A DNA stretch of 64,000 nt from Ruminococcus sp. JC304 (GCA_000285855.2 HE978651.1:2392297-2456296); one strand, 5' to 3'; shown: positions 1-8,854, counted from the stretch's first letter. The notes: generated from the sequence alone by a model not told the origin. Program-made: numbers and translations.

Positions 1-420
1 GGGGAGCTTTTTTATCATGCCCATGAAGCATTGGCTCAAACTGATATCTGTGATTTTGAAGAACAGGTACATTTTATTGTAGATTATATACTTACAGAAT
101 TAGACAGAGACCATACTCTCCTTCTTTTCATCTCCAAGAATCTCTCCTGGGGAATCTTTAAGGGTGCTTTTGAGGAAAAAATGCCAGATGAAGACTACCA
201 TTTCTATCAGTCCTATCTGGATATGCTTTCAAAAAGCAGGGTTACCTACGAAAATCCGGAGCTGCTTCTTTTCACTATTATTGAACTGGTCGGCTCCTCC
301 TGTTACAGCTGCATCCTCTATCAGCAGCCGGTACCTCTGGTACAGTACCGGCCTTATCTGCATGCCTCCATTACTGCCATTATGAAGACTTTTGAGGCAG
401 CTCCTGATCAGCCTGTTTAA
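1..420 (+). CDS. C-terminal part of a TetR/AcrR-like transcriptional regulator (5' partial)
   Basis: The frame is open from the first base of the window (starting GELFYHAHEA...), so the gene begins upstream and only about 139 C-terminal residues are visible. They are mostly helical, with alternating hydrophobic and acidic segments typical of the ligand-binding/dimerisation half of TetR proteins. The DNA-binding domain is outside the window, so the family call rests on helical pattern alone. A TTG at 31 could be read as a start but has no ribosome-binding site. It runs toward the cotJ operon and ends 10 bases from the cotJC stop. Family confidence is moderate; that it is coding is fairly sure. 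Confidence 0.55.
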   Translation, partial: GELFYHAHEALAQTDICDFEEQVHFIVDYILTELDRDHTLLLFISKNLSWGIFKGAFEEKMPDEDYHFYQSYLDMLSKSRVTYENPELLLFTIIELVGSSCYSCILYQQPVPLVQYRPYLHASITAIMKTFEAAPDQPV

Positions 421-430
421 ATTTTATATG

Positions 431-1060
431 CTATTTGCAGTCTTTACATGATGCCTTACAAGGATTATCAAAGCTGGGATTAAAGGCATAGAAATTCTTT
501 GCATCCAGATTCTCCTGAACAGACCGCAGCGCTTCTCCAAATCTCTGAAAATGTACGATTTCTCTGGCTCTCAGAAATCTGATGGGATCTGCTATCTCCG
601 GCATATCCCGCACAACACGCAGGATATTATCATAGGTTGACCTGGCCTTCTGCTCTGCTGCAAGATCTTCAAATAAATCCGTAACAGGATCTCCCTTACT
701 CTGAAACTCACAGGCATTAAAAGGAATTCCTCCTGCAGCCTGAGGCCATACTCCCACTGTATGATCAATATAGTAAGGTCCAAAACCTGACTTTTCAATT
801 TCCTCCATGGAGAGATCCCGTGTAAGCTGATGAACAATGGTAGATACCATCTCTAAATGGGCCAGTTCCTCTGTCCCGATATCATTCAGCACTGCTGCAG
901 CCATACGGTTTGGCATGGTAAACCTCTGAGACAGATACCTCATAGATGCCCCGATCTCGCCATCCGGGCCACCATACTGGCTGAGGATATACTGTGCAAT
1001 CTTTGCATTCGGTTTGGTAATATTCACCGGATACTGAAGTCTTTTTTCATAATTCCACAT
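431..1060 (-). CDS. cotJC: Spore coat protein CotJC (manganese-catalase family)
   Basis: This 209-residue protein belongs to the CotJC family, a ferritin-like four-helix protein of the manganese catalase superfamily found in the spore coat. Di-metal ligands are visible as the pattern E...ExxH...E...ExxH (EIGASM, EELAH, AEQKA, REIVH). The C-terminus is Cys-rich (PCKASCKDCK), a feature of coat proteins that may cross-link. It is the last gene of cotJA-cotJB-cotJC; the start follows an AGG-type ribosome-binding site and lies 3 bases after cotJB. In B. subtilis the operon is transcribed by sigma-E in the mother cell; the sigE gene is 5 kb away in this window. Product assignment is firm. Confidence 0.93.
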   Translation of the reverse strand: MWNYEKRLQYPVNITKPNAKIAQYILSQYGGPDGEIGASMRYLSQRFTMPNRMAAAVLNDIGTEELAHLEMVSTIVHQLTRDLSMEEIEKSGFGPYYIDHTVGVWPQAAGGIPFNACEFQSKGDPVTDLFEDLAAEQKARSTYDNILRVVRDMPEIADPIRFLRAREIVHFQRFGEALRSVQENLDAKNFYAFNPSFDNPCKASCKDCK

Positions 1061-1063
1061 AAG

Positions 1064-1339
1064 CTACCTGCATCCTCCTTCCCTTTCCCAGGGAAATGGC
1101 TGTTCCATCCATTTCCAGCTCTCTGACTCTGACATATCCGTACAATCTATAGTAAGAGGTCCAAAGTTTTGGGCATATTCTTCCAGAAGTTCTTTTCTCT
1201 CCTTTACCATTTTTCTGCATAACATCAGAGCCCTCTCATCACAGGGATGAGTATCCAGGTATAAAAGCAGATCATCTACAGCAAAGCTGACCTGATTTAT
1301 CCGATTCAGAAGCTGCTTTCCGGATCTGTTTTCGTTCAT
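1064..1339 (-). CDS. cotJB: Spore coat protein CotJB
   Basis: This 91-residue protein has the CotJB pattern: LLNRINQVSFAVDDLLLYLDTHP near the N-terminus and a Trp/Pro-rich acidic end (WKWMEQPFPWE). I start it at the ATG at 1339, preceded by GAGGTGG at good spacing, rather than at an upstream TTG that lies inside cotJA. The start codon overlaps the cotJA stop as ATGA, so translation of the two is probably coupled. CotJB acts with CotJA and CotJC in the spore coat; its own activity is not known. Family length (about 87 residues in B. subtilis) matches. Confidence 0.9.
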   Translation of the reverse strand: MNENRSGKQLLNRINQVSFAVDDLLLYLDTHPCDERALMLCRKMVKERKELLEEYAQNFGPLTIDCTDMSESESWKWMEQPFPWEREGGCR

Positions 1340-1575
1340 CGGAACCCACCTCTCTTTCCGCAGAATGGCTTGCAAAGCTGTGGGAAAACTGTTCCCACAT
1401 TCAAAGCATAAGACAACTCAAAAATATCTGTAAATTCCTGACTGGGAACATACGCCATGGCAGGTTCCGGAGATTTGGGGCGGGTAACCATTTCATTCAT
1501 TGGCTGCTGGCGGTTCATGCCGCAGGTTCGGTTATAGGGTCTGCCACAGGAACAGGCCATATGATAATTTTCCAT
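1336..1575 (-). CDS. cotJA: Spore coat-associated protein CotJA
   Basis: This 79-residue protein carries the CotJA signature AMAYVPSQEFTDIFELSYAL followed by a GTVFPQL stretch. The N-terminal 30 residues are rich in Cys, Arg and Asn (CSCGRPYNRTCGM). The ATG at 1575, 7 bases after GGAAGG, is chosen over the TTG at 1581. It is the first gene of the three-gene operon and overlaps cotJB by 4 bases. CotJA is needed for assembly of CotJC in B. subtilis. I could not identify a convincing sigma-E promoter upstream, only a possible -10 (CATAAAAT on the minus strand near 1624). Confidence 0.9.
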   Translation of the reverse strand: MENYHMACSCGRPYNRTCGMNRQQPMNEMVTRPKSPEPAMAYVPSQEFTDIFELSYALNVGTVFPQLCKPFCGKRGGFR

Positions 1576-1688
1576 ATTCAATCCTTCCTGATATCATTTT
1601 CTATATTCAGTTACCCTATATTTTATGATACCTTTCCCAAAAGGTGCCCAGATTACCTATTATGTATTTTTTAATCAGCATTCCTGAC

Positions 1689-1715
1689 GTTACTGTTCAC
1701 TCCGTTCACAGTAAC
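1689..1715. repeat. 27-bp dispersed palindrome, copy 1
   Basis: Ends GTTACTG/CAGTAAC with a TTCACTCCGTTCA centre. Flanked by TTCCTGAC on the left (1681-1688) and TTCCTAAC on the right (1716-1723), a 7-of-8 direct repeat that resembles a target-site duplication. Four more copies are in the window. Confidence 0.8.
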
Positions 1716-1749
1716 TTCCTAACGCCAAAAAAATCACAAAATTTTCATA

Positions 1750-1778
1750 TTTACAAACAGATTTAATAGTGCTATAGT
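1750..1778 (+). promoter_or_regulatory. Probable sigma-A promoter of trkA-trkH
   Basis: TTTACA (1750-1755), 17-base spacer, TATAGT (1773-1778), 125 bases upstream of trkA in the 321-base gap between cotJA and trkA. The rest of that gap holds the 27-bp palindrome and a leader hairpin. Confidence 0.6.
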
Positions 1779-1827
1779 ATCTTTGTTTTCATATGTATAA
1801 AAGCTATATAATATTATAAAATATTTC

Positions 1828-1881
1828 GGGGGAGCTGTTGCACAGATTATCATTGAGGATAACAGAAAGTGCAGCAGCCCC
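1828..1881 (+). other. Leader hairpin in the trkA 5' UTR
   Basis: GGGGGAGCTGTTGCAC pairs with GTGCAGCAGCCCC across a 25-base loop, 23 bases before the trkA start. There is no U-run, so it is not a plain terminator. It could stabilise the mRNA or be part of a regulatory leader. I cannot match it to a known potassium or c-di-AMP riboswitch, which would be much larger. Confidence 0.45.
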
Positions 1882-1903
1882 TTGACTATCTTTTGGAGGA
1901 ATT

Positions 1904-3262
1904 ATGCAGATTATTATTGTTGGGTGTGGAAAGGTCGGCCGAACTCTTGCCGAGCAGCTACAGGAAGAAGAATCCGATATAACTCTTATTGATGTCTCTG
2001 CCAATGTGATCAACTCATTGCAGGATGACATTGATGCAATGGGAATTGTAGGAAACGGTGCCAGCATCAATACGCTTATGGAAGCCGGGGTTGACAAGGC
2101 AGACATTCTCATTGCAGTGACAGGCTCTGACGAAATGAATCTTCTTTGCTGCCTGATCGCCCAGAAAACAGGACACTGCCAGACAATCGCCAGAGTCCGC
2201 AATCCAATTTACGGCAATGAGATCAGCTTTATCAAAAAACGTCTCGGTGTAAACATGATCATTAATCCGGAACTGGCAGCAGCCCAGGAGATTTCCCGTC
2301 TGCTCCGCTTCCCCTCTGCCATTAAGATCGATACCTTTTCCAGAGGACGGGTAGAGCTTTTGAAATTCAAGGTGCTGCCTGAGTTTGGACTGGATGGTAT
2401 GACGATTTCGCGCATTACAGAGACACTCAAATGCGATGTGCTTTTCTGTGCCGTTGAGAGCAGGGATCAGGTTTCTATCCCAGGCGGTAATCATATGATC
2501 CACAACGGAGACAATGTTTCTATTCTTGCTTCTCCGGTAAATGCAGCTGCCTTTTTCAAAAAAATCGGACTGAAGACCCATCAGGTGAAAAATGCCATCA
2601 TCGTAGGCGGTGGTACAATCTCCTATTATCTGGCCAAGGCACTGCTTGACATGAATATTTCCGTAAAAATCATTGAGCAGAATACAGCCCGCTGCGAAAC
2701 CCTGAGTGATCTGCTTCCCAATGCCACTATTATCAATGGTGACGGAACCAACCGCAATCTTCTCATGGAGGAAGGTCTGCCCCAGACTGAAGCTTTTGTG
2801 TCTCTTACCAATCTGGATGAGGAAAATGTTTTCCTTGCACTGTTTGCCAAAACGATTTCCAATGCCAAGCTGGTAGCCAAGGTCAACCGTCTTGCTTTTG
2901 ACGATGTTATTGACAATCTGGATATTGGAAGTGTGATCTATCCCAAATATATCACTTCTGACACGATTCTGCAGTATGTACGTGCCATGCAGAACAGTAT
3001 CGGAAGTAATGTAGAAACCCTTTATCATATTCTGGACAATAAGGCAGAGGCTCTGGAATTTGCCATCCGTGATAATTCTCCGGTAGTTGGGATTCCGCTG
3101 TCAGAGCTGAATCTCCGCCAGAATCTTCTGGTTGGATATCTCAACCATAATGGTGTAGTAAAAATCCCCCGCGGACATGACACCATCCAGGTAGGTGATA
3201 CTGTAATCATCGTAACTACCCATAAGGGACTTCGTGATATTACAGACATTCTTGAGAAGTAA
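1904..3262 (+). CDS. trkA: Trk potassium uptake regulatory subunit TrkA
   Basis: This 452-residue cytoplasmic protein has two tandem RCK units. Each starts with a Rossmann nucleotide-binding motif: IIVGCGKVGRTLAEQL at residue 2 and AIIVGGGTISYYLAKALL near residue 229. Each is followed by a small TrkA-C ligand domain (about 140-215 and 370-452). It binds NAD(H)/ATP and gates the TrkH channel subunit in the membrane. The start ATG follows GGAGGAATT. trkH follows after 12 bases, so they form one operon. Length matches the duplicated TrkA type rather than the single-RCK KtrA/KtrC type. Confidence 0.93.
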   Translation: MQIIIVGCGKVGRTLAEQLQEEESDITLIDVSANVINSLQDDIDAMGIVGNGASINTLMEAGVDKADILIAVTGSDEMNLLCCLIAQKTGHCQTIARVRNPIYGNEISFIKKRLGVNMIINPELAAAQEISRLLRFPSAIKIDTFSRGRVELLKFKVLPEFGLDGMTISRITETLKCDVLFCAVESRDQVSIPGGNHMIHNGDNVSILASPVNAAAFFKKIGLKTHQVKNAIIVGGGTISYYLAKALLDMNISVKIIEQNTARCETLSDLLPNATIINGDGTNRNLLMEEGLPQTEAFVSLTNLDEENVFLALFAKTISNAKLVAKVNRLAFDDVIDNLDIGSVIYPKYITSDTILQYVRAMQNSIGSNVETLYHILDNKAEALEFAIRDNSPVVGIPLSELNLRQNLLVGYLNHNGVVKIPRGHDTIQVGDTVIIVTTHKGLRDITDILEK

Positions 3263-3274
3263 AGGAGTCTGATC

Positions 3275-4714
3275 ATGAATTATTCTATCATTTTTTATAT
3301 TATCGGATGGATTCTCAAGCTGGAAGCTATATTTATGTTTCTTCCCGGAATCACCGCTGTGATCTACGGTGAAACTTCCGGCTTTGCTTTTCTGATCACC
3401 ATTATCATCTGTCTGGCTCTTGGCATTCCACTCACCTGGAAAAAGCCATCCAAAAAAGCATTTTACACAAAAGAAGGGTTTGTAACAGTCGCTTTAAGCT
3501 GGATTGTACTAAGTATTATGGGAGCACTCCCTTTTATCTTCAGCGGAAGCATTCCAAACCCTGTAGATGCAATATTTGAAACTGTATCCGGTTTTACCAC
3601 TACCGGAGCCAGTATTCTGGCTGATGTAGAAATCCTTCCCCACTGTGTACTGATCTGGAGAAGCTTTACACACTGGATCGGCGGTATGGGTGTTCTGGTA
3701 TTTATCCTGTCTCTCCTGCCTCTGACAGGTGGTTATCATATGAACCTGATGAAAGCAGAGAGCCCGGGACCTTCTGTCAGCAAGCTGGTCCCAAAAGTAC
3801 AGTCCACTGCAAAAATTCTGTATGGAATTTATTTTGTCATGACAGTGATACAGATCATTCTTCTGCTTCTTGGAGGAATGCCTCTGTTTGATTCCCTCTG
3901 TACTGCTTTTGGTACTGCAGGTACCGGAGGATTCGGTATCAAATCCGACAGCATGGCCGGATACAGCACTTACCTTCAGGTTGTGATCACTATATTTATG
4001 ATCCTGTTTGGAATTAACTTCAATGCCTATTTCCTGCTTATCACCAGGAAATTTGCCCAGGTCTTTAAAATGGAGGAAGTCCGCTATTATCTGGGAATTA
4101 TTGCGATTGCAGTATTGATCATTACCTGCAACATTTATCACATGTACGGAAGTGTATCAGAATCCCTTCAGCAGGCAGCCTTTCAGGTAGGATCTATCAT
4201 CACAACCACCGGATATGCCACAACAGATTTTAACCTGTGGCCGGAGATTTCACGAACTATACTGGTAATGCTTATGTTTGTAGGAGCCTGTGCAGGAAGT
4301 ACCGGCGGCGGTATCAAGGTTTCCAGGATCCTGATCCTTTGTAAAACAATCCGCAAGGAACTTCATATTTTTTTGCACCCCAATGCAGTAAAAAAAATAA
4401 AGATGGATGGCAAAGTCATTCCTCATGAAGTGCTTCGCTCTACCAATATCTTTATCATTGTTTATATACTGATCTTTGCCGGATCTATTTTCCTGATTGC
4501 CTTTGATGACTTTGACCTGATTACAAACTTTACTGCAGTTGCAGCAACCTTTAATAACATCGGACCCGGTCTGGAGATAGTAGGTCCTATCGGAAACTTC
4601 GAAATGTTTTCCTGGTTTTCCAAAATCGTCCTCTCTTTTGATATGCTGGCAGGCCGACTGGAAATTTTCCCATTACTGCTGCTGTTTGTAAGGGATACCT
4701 GGAAAAAATTCTAA
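3275..4714 (+). CDS. trkH: Trk potassium channel/transporter membrane subunit TrkH
   Basis: This 479-residue integral membrane protein has the four M1-P-M2 repeats of the Trk/Ktr/HKT superfamily. Four pore-loop filters are visible in order: TTTGAS (about 110), GTAGTGG (about 214), TTTGYATTD (about 312) and FNNIGPG (about 430). The GSTGGGIK segment after the third pore corresponds to the gating-loop region. It conducts K+ inward under control of TrkA, encoded immediately upstream. The ribosome-binding site AAAGGAG lies inside the end of trkA. Product is firm; whether it should be called TrkH or TrkG/KtrB-like is only nomenclature. Confidence 0.93.
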   Translation: MNYSIIFYIIGWILKLEAIFMFLPGITAVIYGETSGFAFLITIIICLALGIPLTWKKPSKKAFYTKEGFVTVALSWIVLSIMGALPFIFSGSIPNPVDAIFETVSGFTTTGASILADVEILPHCVLIWRSFTHWIGGMGVLVFILSLLPLTGGYHMNLMKAESPGPSVSKLVPKVQSTAKILYGIYFVMTVIQIILLLLGGMPLFDSLCTAFGTAGTGGFGIKSDSMAGYSTYLQVVITIFMILFGINFNAYFLLITRKFAQVFKMEEVRYYLGIIAIAVLIITCNIYHMYGSVSESLQQAAFQVGSIITTTGYATTDFNLWPEISRTILVMLMFVGACAGSTGGGIKVSRILILCKTIRKELHIFLHPNAVKKIKMDGKVIPHEVLRSTNIFIIVYILIFAGSIFLIAFDDFDLITNFTAVAATFNNIGPGLEIVGPIGNFEMFSWFSKIVLSFDMLAGRLEIFPLLLLFVRDTWKKF

Positions 4715-4848
4715 GACTCAGAGAAATATATCTCTAAATTTATTTTATCTTTTACATTTTGTTCATATATTATCCATATTTATTGGGTATAGTATCAGTA
4801 AGAAAGATAACTATATCTTTCTTATAAATATTTTTCTTTTTCATACGC

Positions 4849-4890
4849 GCCGGTACGTAAGTACCGGCCTCCTTCCATTTATGGGAGTTT
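4849..4890. terminator. Terminator region between trkH and the convergent radical SAM gene
   Basis: GCCGGTAC-gtaa-GTACCGGC (4849-4868) is followed by a second short stem, CTCC...GGGAG, running into seven Ts (plus strand). A third palindrome, AAGAAAGATA-acta-TATCTTTCTT, lies at 4800-4823 and is also followed by a T-rich stretch. Together they should stop trkAH transcription. Confidence 0.6.
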
Positions 4891-4892
4891 TT

Positions 4893-5825
4893 TTATTTTC
4901 TGCCAACTCCCTCATAATCAAATGCCGGGATAAAGCTTTCTCTGGCAGTCTCACCTTCCTGAAAAAAACCATTTTCTATTCCAAGTTCCAATGCTGCATT
5001 CAATACCTTTTCATATTCCCTTTTTGTTACCCTGCGATTTAATTCCCTGTATTTCTCCTGCTCATAAACTGGTGTATACTGGTTCATAATGCTGATATAA
5101 ATCTGCGTTCCAAATGCACGCTGTAAATGCTTCAGTACCTGAATGGAATTTCTGGTATGTCCCGGCAGGATTAAATGCCTCACAATGGTTCCTTTTTTAA
5201 TATATCCATTCTCATCAAAAACAACAGGACCGGTCTGACGCACCATCTCTGCCAGTGCATTTCCTACAATTTCAGGATAATCCGCTGCATGGGAAAACTG
5301 CTGTGCCAGCAAAGGATCTGCATATTTATAATCAGGCAGATAAACATCTACATACCCCTCCAGAAGCTTTAAGGTTTCCACCTTCTCATAACCACTGGAA
5401 TTATACACCACCGGCAATCCCATTCCCTGTTTTCCTGCTATATCCAAAGCTGCAGTAATCTGAGGCACATAATGGGCTCCTGTAACCAGATTGATGTTTG
5501 CTGCTCCCTTGTCCTGAAGCTCCAGAAAAATTTCAGCCAGCCGTTTTACATTAATCTCACAACCGTCCTTTCCAATAGCAATCTCACGGTTCTGGCAAAA
5601 GCAGCACCGTAGCCCGCAACCAGTAAAAAACACTGCCCCTGAGCCTTTGCTTCCTGAAATGCAGGGTTCCTCCCACATATGCAAAGCAGCCCGCGCTGCA
5701 TAGATTTTATCCGTCATTCCACAGTATCCTGTCCTGCCTGCCATTCTGTCTGCATGACAATTTCTGGGGCACAGAGTACAGTCTTTCATATATTTTTCTA
5801 TTTCATCTGTTTTTTTCTGCATCAT
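4893..5825 (-). CDS. Radical SAM protein, PflA/PflX-like activase family
   Basis: This 310-residue protein has the radical SAM cluster motif CxxxCxxC at C70/C74/C77 (CGLRCCFCQN), which binds a [4Fe-4S] cluster and S-adenosylmethionine. Upstream is a second Cys set (C16, C19, C23, C35; CTLCPRNC...YC) typical of the stand-alone COG1313 proteins often labelled putative pyruvate formate-lyase activating enzyme. No glycyl-radical enzyme gene is next to it, so the substrate is unknown. It is convergent with trkH and 80 bases downstream of sigE. The start has only a weak ribosome-binding site; ATGATG gives two equivalent starts. Confidence 0.85.
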   Translation of the reverse strand: MMQKKTDEIEKYMKDCTLCPRNCHADRMAGRTGYCGMTDKIYAARAALHMWEEPCISGSKGSGAVFFTGCGLRCCFCQNREIAIGKDGCEINVKRLAEIFLELQDKGAANINLVTGAHYVPQITAALDIAGKQGMGLPVVYNSSGYEKVETLKLLEGYVDVYLPDYKYADPLLAQQFSHAADYPEIVGNALAEMVRQTGPVVFDENGYIKKGTIVRHLILPGHTRNSIQVLKHLQRAFGTQIYISIMNQYTPVYEQEKYRELNRRVTKREYEKVLNAALELGIENGFFQEGETARESFIPAFDYEGVGRK

Positions 5826-5904
5826 CTGTTTGATTCATTCCGTTTCTCTTTCTTATTTGTCAGCCATAGCTTACTGTAAATTTTCTTTTCCGTCAAGAGG
5901 GCCT

Positions 5905-6615
5905 TCATTCATATTTTACGATTTCCTTTTTCAGTCTCTTCATAATTCTTTTCTCCAATCTGGAAATATAAGACTGAGAAATTCCCAACAGATCAGCCAC
6001 CTCTTTCTGTGTCTGTTCCTTGCTGTCCCTGCTTCCGATTCCAAATCTCAGCCTTACGATTGTCTGCTCTCTGTCAGACAATTTTCCAATGGCCTTTGTC
6101 AGCAGAGAAATCTCCGCTTCATCCTCCAGACGTCTGGATATTACGTCCTCGTCCGTTCCCAGAATATCTGACAGAAGAAGTTCATTGCCATCCCAGTCTA
6201 CATTCAGCGGTTCATCAATGGAAACTTCCATTTTCGTCTTGCTGTTCCTGCGCAGATACATCAGAATTTCATTTTCAATACATCTGGATGCATAGGTTGC
6301 CAGTTTAATATTTTTCACAGGATTGAAGGTATTGATTGCCTTGATCAGACCTATGGTTCCGATAGAGATCAGATCCTCCACTCCTACCCCTGTATTGTCA
6401 AACTTCTTTGCAATATAAACAACCAGCCGGAGATTGTGTTCGATCAGTACAGATCTGGCCTCTTCCTTCTGATCTGTTTCCAGTTTACCCAACACAAATG
6501 CTTCCCTCTTAGGATCCAAAGGTGCTGGCAGCACATCATTTCCCCCAATATAAAAAATATCCCCTGACCGGTTCATTACCATTCTTGATACAAACTGAAC
6601 TGGATAACAACTCAT
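5905..6615 (-). CDS. sigE: Sporulation sigma factor SigE (pro-sigma-E)
   Basis: This 236-residue sigma-70 family protein is the early mother-cell factor. A short pro-sequence of about 21 residues precedes the conserved YIGG segment where SpoIIGA cleaves. Region 2 contains [19 protein letters not shown] and the -10-reading helix [17 protein letters not shown]. Region 4.2 is the helix-turn-helix [19 protein letters not shown]. It lies 13 bases downstream of spoIIGA, its processing protease, exactly as in the spoIIG operon of B. subtilis. The ATG follows AGGAGGGG. In this window its likely targets are the cotJ operon and sigK. Confidence 0.95.
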   Translation of the reverse strand: MSCYPVQFVSRMVMNRSGDIFYIGGNDVLPAPLDPKREAFVLGKLETDQKEEARSVLIEHNLRLVVYIAKKFDNTGVGVEDLISIGTIGLIKAINTFNPVKNIKLATYASRCIENEILMYLRRNSKTKMEVSIDEPLNVDWDGNELLLSDILGTDEDVISRRLEDEAEISLLTKAIGKLSDREQTIVRLRFGIGSRDSKEQTQKEVADLLGISQSYISRLEKRIMKRLKKEIVKYE

Positions 6616-6628
6616 AATAATCCCCCTC

Positions 6629-7477
6629 CTACTGTAGTAATCTGGAATTTAAAAGTACTTCATATTCCTTACCAAAAGCGGAGGGTTCAAAAGGAAATGC
6701 AAACACAGGACTTTCTATCTGAACCACTTCTGCTGCGGTCTGAACACAAAGCTTCTCCAGTGTGATCGCCAGAAGCATTCCCTTTTCCCTGTCAATTCCC
6801 CGATAGGAAATCAGATGTGGACGAAGCCCTGCGATCTCAGTATCTTGCAGCTCTCCCGGTTTCTCCTGCAGGTTCCTTAACTGATCTGCTGTTTTTTCTG
6901 ACAATATCTGTTCCAGAATTTCCGGTTTTCCAATAGAAACCGGTTTTCCTGTTACAGAATCCATCAGAAGATTTCCTGAATCGTAAAATCCATAAAAAGA
7001 AAATGTTTTCCCCTGATAGGACAAGGTAAGAGGATATACATTTTTCATCCGTATTTTTATAGAATCCTGCAGATAGGACCATGCAGTAAGCAAAAGCCAG
7101 GTCACTGTTCCAAGAAGCAGAAAGGTTTTCATGGTAAGATTCCCTTTATCTGCAGTCTCCCAGAAGCCCCCACACAGAAAAGCAGCCAAATACAATGTCA
7201 GCACCGATTTTACAAGGAGACTTCCCTTTTTCAGTCCACAGCCCAAAATCAGCATTCCTGTTCCACAGGCTCCGTGAAGGAGTATAAATGCCGGCGGGAA
7301 CAATTCAAAGGGGATACAAAGAATCAAACTGGAAAACAATGCCCCAAGAAAAGCTCCCAGCAGTGTTCTGAAAAAGCTTTTTCTACATCGGAATACCCTT
7401 CCAACAAACCAGAGAAGGATATAATCCATCAGAAGATTCGTTAAAAAAACTACATCTATGTATACTTCATAATGCAT
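6629..7477 (-). CDS. spoIIGA: Sigma-E processing peptidase SpoIIGA
   Basis: This 282-residue protein has about five hydrophobic segments in the first 150 residues, then a soluble aspartic-protease-like domain. The catalytic motif FYDSGNLL is near residue 165, with [13 protein letters not shown] following, as in retropepsin-like SpoIIGA. It sits in the sporulation septum and cleaves the pro-sequence of sigma-E after a signal from SpoIIR. It begins the spoIIG operon and is followed by sigE. The ATG at 7477 follows GGGGGAAGGAGA. A spoIIG-like promoter with a long spacer is visible upstream. Confidence 0.93.
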   Translation of the reverse strand: MHYEVYIDVVFLTNLLMDYILLWFVGRVFRCRKSFFRTLLGAFLGALFSSLILCIPFELFPPAFILLHGACGTGMLILGCGLKKGSLLVKSVLTLYLAAFLCGGFWETADKGNLTMKTFLLLGTVTWLLLTAWSYLQDSIKIRMKNVYPLTLSYQGKTFSFYGFYDSGNLLMDSVTGKPVSIGKPEILEQILSEKTADQLRNLQEKPGELQDTEIAGLRPHLISYRGIDREKGMLLAITLEKLCVQTAAEVVQIESPVFAFPFEPSAFGKEYEVLLNSRLLQ

Positions 7478-7534
7478 TCTCCTTCCCCCTGTATTCTTTT
7501 TTCTGTTAAGCCTTCCCTTTGGTAAGTGCTATTC

Positions 7535-7568
7535 ATTATAGGAGATTACCCTTGCAGATTTTGTCAAA
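7535..7568 (-). promoter_or_regulatory. spoIIG-type promoter with extended spacer and a Spo0A-box-like site
   Basis: Reading the minus strand, TTGACA (7567-7562) is followed by a 21-base spacer and TATAAT (7540-7535), 58 bases before spoIIGA. Both hexamers are consensus but the spacing is 4 too long for normal sigma-A use. The B. subtilis spoIIG promoter has the same trait (22 bp) and needs Spo0A~P. TGTCAAA (plus strand, 7562-7568) overlaps the -35 and matches the 0A box TGTCGAA at 6 of 7. Confidence 0.65.
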
Positions 7569-7621
7569 ATGGCAGAGACCGGCCTTAGAATTTATCGCAG
7601 GAATACGACAGAAAACATCAT

Positions 7622-7662
7622 AAAAAAACAGTAGCAGCAAATCCCGAAGAATCTGCTGCTAC
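7622..7662 (-). terminator. Intrinsic terminator downstream of the YdcF-like gene
   Basis: On the minus strand GTAGCAGCA (7662-7654) pairs with TGCTGCTAC (7639-7631), followed by a run of seven Ts (7628-7622). It lies 31 bases after the stop of the YdcF-like gene. Confidence 0.85.
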
Positions 7663-7692
7663 CGTATTTTACTGTTACTGTTTCTGATTTTT

Positions 7693-8235
7693 CTACCAGT
7701 TTCCCAAAAGCTTATCCTTTAAAATCGCCAGTATTTCTCTTGGAATATAAATTAAAAGTCTCCAGGAATTATATCTGGAAGGTATGGGATATGCTTCACG
7801 GAATCCACATTTTCGGGCTATTGCTGTGCCGCGGAATACATGAAAATTATTTGTCACTACTCCCACTGAATGGTCTGCTCCGATCAGTTCTCTGCTGAAA
7901 CGCAGATTTTCTGCAGTACTGACAGATCGTTCTTCCAGAAAAAGACGTTCCGGTGCAATTCCATGCTCTGTCAGATAATGATACATTGCCCTGGCCTCTG
8001 TGATCAGTTCGCCTTCCCCCTGACCTCCCGACAGAACAGCCTTCGTCTCCGGATGATCCTCCAGATACTGCAAAGCCCTTCTGGTTCGTTCCAGAAGGGC
8101 TAATGTAAGCCGGGTACCATCTACATGGGCACCCAGGACAATAATATATTCCACGTCAGGCTGCTTACGCATTTCTTCCGCAGCAGTATTTGTATTTCTT
8201 TCCACTGCCACATGGACACGGATCATTACGTCCAA
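7693..8235 (-). CDS. YdcF/DUF218-family protein lacking an N-terminal membrane region
   Basis: The DUF218 core is clear: [16 protein letters not shown], then [30 protein letters not shown] and [20 protein letters not shown]. Related proteins act on nucleotide-like or envelope ligands, but function here is unknown. Most Firmicutes relatives I know have membrane helices before this core; this one has none. The listed start is a TTG at 8235, inside the preceding SEC-C gene. An ATG at 8172, close after GGAAGA, would give 159 residues and only an 8-base overlap and may be the true start. The gene may be N-terminally truncated by a deletion that fused it to the SEC-C gene. Confidence 0.75.
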   Translation of the reverse strand: MDVMIRVHVAVERNTNTAAEEMRKQPDVEYIIVLGAHVDGTRLTLALLERTRRALQYLEDHPETKAVLSGGQGEGELITEARAMYHYLTEHGIAPERLFLEERSVSTAENLRFSRELIGADHSVGVVTNNFHVFRGTAIARKCGFREAYPIPSRYNSWRLLIYIPREILAILKDKLLGNW

Positions 8236-8680
8236 TCTTATGTGCTTTTACCACTGTACCGGATTTCTTCTGCTCCAGATACAGTTCTTTTCTCTTCTCA
8301 GGTGTGAAAATTGCATCCCACTGAGGCAGTTCATAGAGCCAGTCTGCTCTTGCATCTACCATATTTTTGTACAGAAGCTCTTTGTCAAAGCAAAGAGATA
8401 CCTTTGTATTCTCGTCCATTGTCTCAATAGGGTTCGGAATCTTAAGACTGTCATTGATACCATCCAGGAAACCTACCATTGTGAGAACTTCCAGACCATA
8501 TTTGTCAGCCAGTTCTTTAACAGTACCGGTTACCACTTCGTCCGGATTAGCAAGAAGTTTTTCATAAATACCTTTTTCAATATTAAAATAATTTGCCCAG
8601 AATCTCTGAAGTTTATTACGGTCTGCCTGCTGGTCATAGGCGATGGAACGCCACTGCTCTAAAATTGTTTTATCGCTCAT
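8165..8680 (-). CDS. SEC-C motif (zinc-binding) protein of unknown function
   Basis: This 171-residue soluble protein ends in a textbook SEC-C zinc finger, [20 protein letters not shown] (C-x-C-x8-C-C), which in SecA binds zinc and contacts SecB or ribosomes. Residues 1-145 are helical with no recognised enzyme motif. Similar 170-residue SEC-C proteins are common in Lachnospiraceae. The stop is inside the start region of the following YdcF-like gene. The ATG at 8680 follows AAGAGGATTAAGGAA. Confidence 0.82.
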   Translation of the reverse strand: MSDKTILEQWRSIAYDQQADRNKLQRFWANYFNIEKGIYEKLLANPDEVVTGTVKELADKYGLEVLTMVGFLDGINDSLKIPNPIETMDENTKVSLCFDKELLYKNMVDARADWLYELPQWDAIFTPEKRKELYLEQKKSGTVVKAHKIGRNDPCPCGSGKKYKYCCGRNA

Positions 8681-8827
8681 TTCCTTAATCCTCTTTTCCG
8701 TTTAGGTAATACGCCTGTGAAAGTATCTGAACGAATATATTCCCCACAAGCTTTTATATTATATCATCTTTTTTTCCAAAATACAAATCCTATTGTTTAT
8801 ATTTTTGGTGAAATTTTCGTAAATAGT

Positions 8828-8854
8828 GTTACTGTTCACTCCGTTCTCAGTAAC
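8828..8854. repeat. 27-bp dispersed palindrome, copy 2
   Basis: GTTACTG...CAGTAAC ends, flanked by perfect 10-bp direct repeats CGTAAATAGT at 8818-8827 and 8855-8864. This is the clearest sign that the element was inserted. Confidence 0.85.

Noticed and set aside
1582-1903. Possible c-di-AMP (ydaO-type) riboswitch upstream of trkA
   Set aside because: Only one hairpin of 54 bases is present; the two-pseudoknot ydaO structure needs far more sequence and its conserved blocks are absent.
2015-3028. 337-codon open frame on the minus strand opposite trkA
   Set aside because: It is a shadow of trkA codon usage; it has no ribosome-binding site and its translation shows no family pattern.
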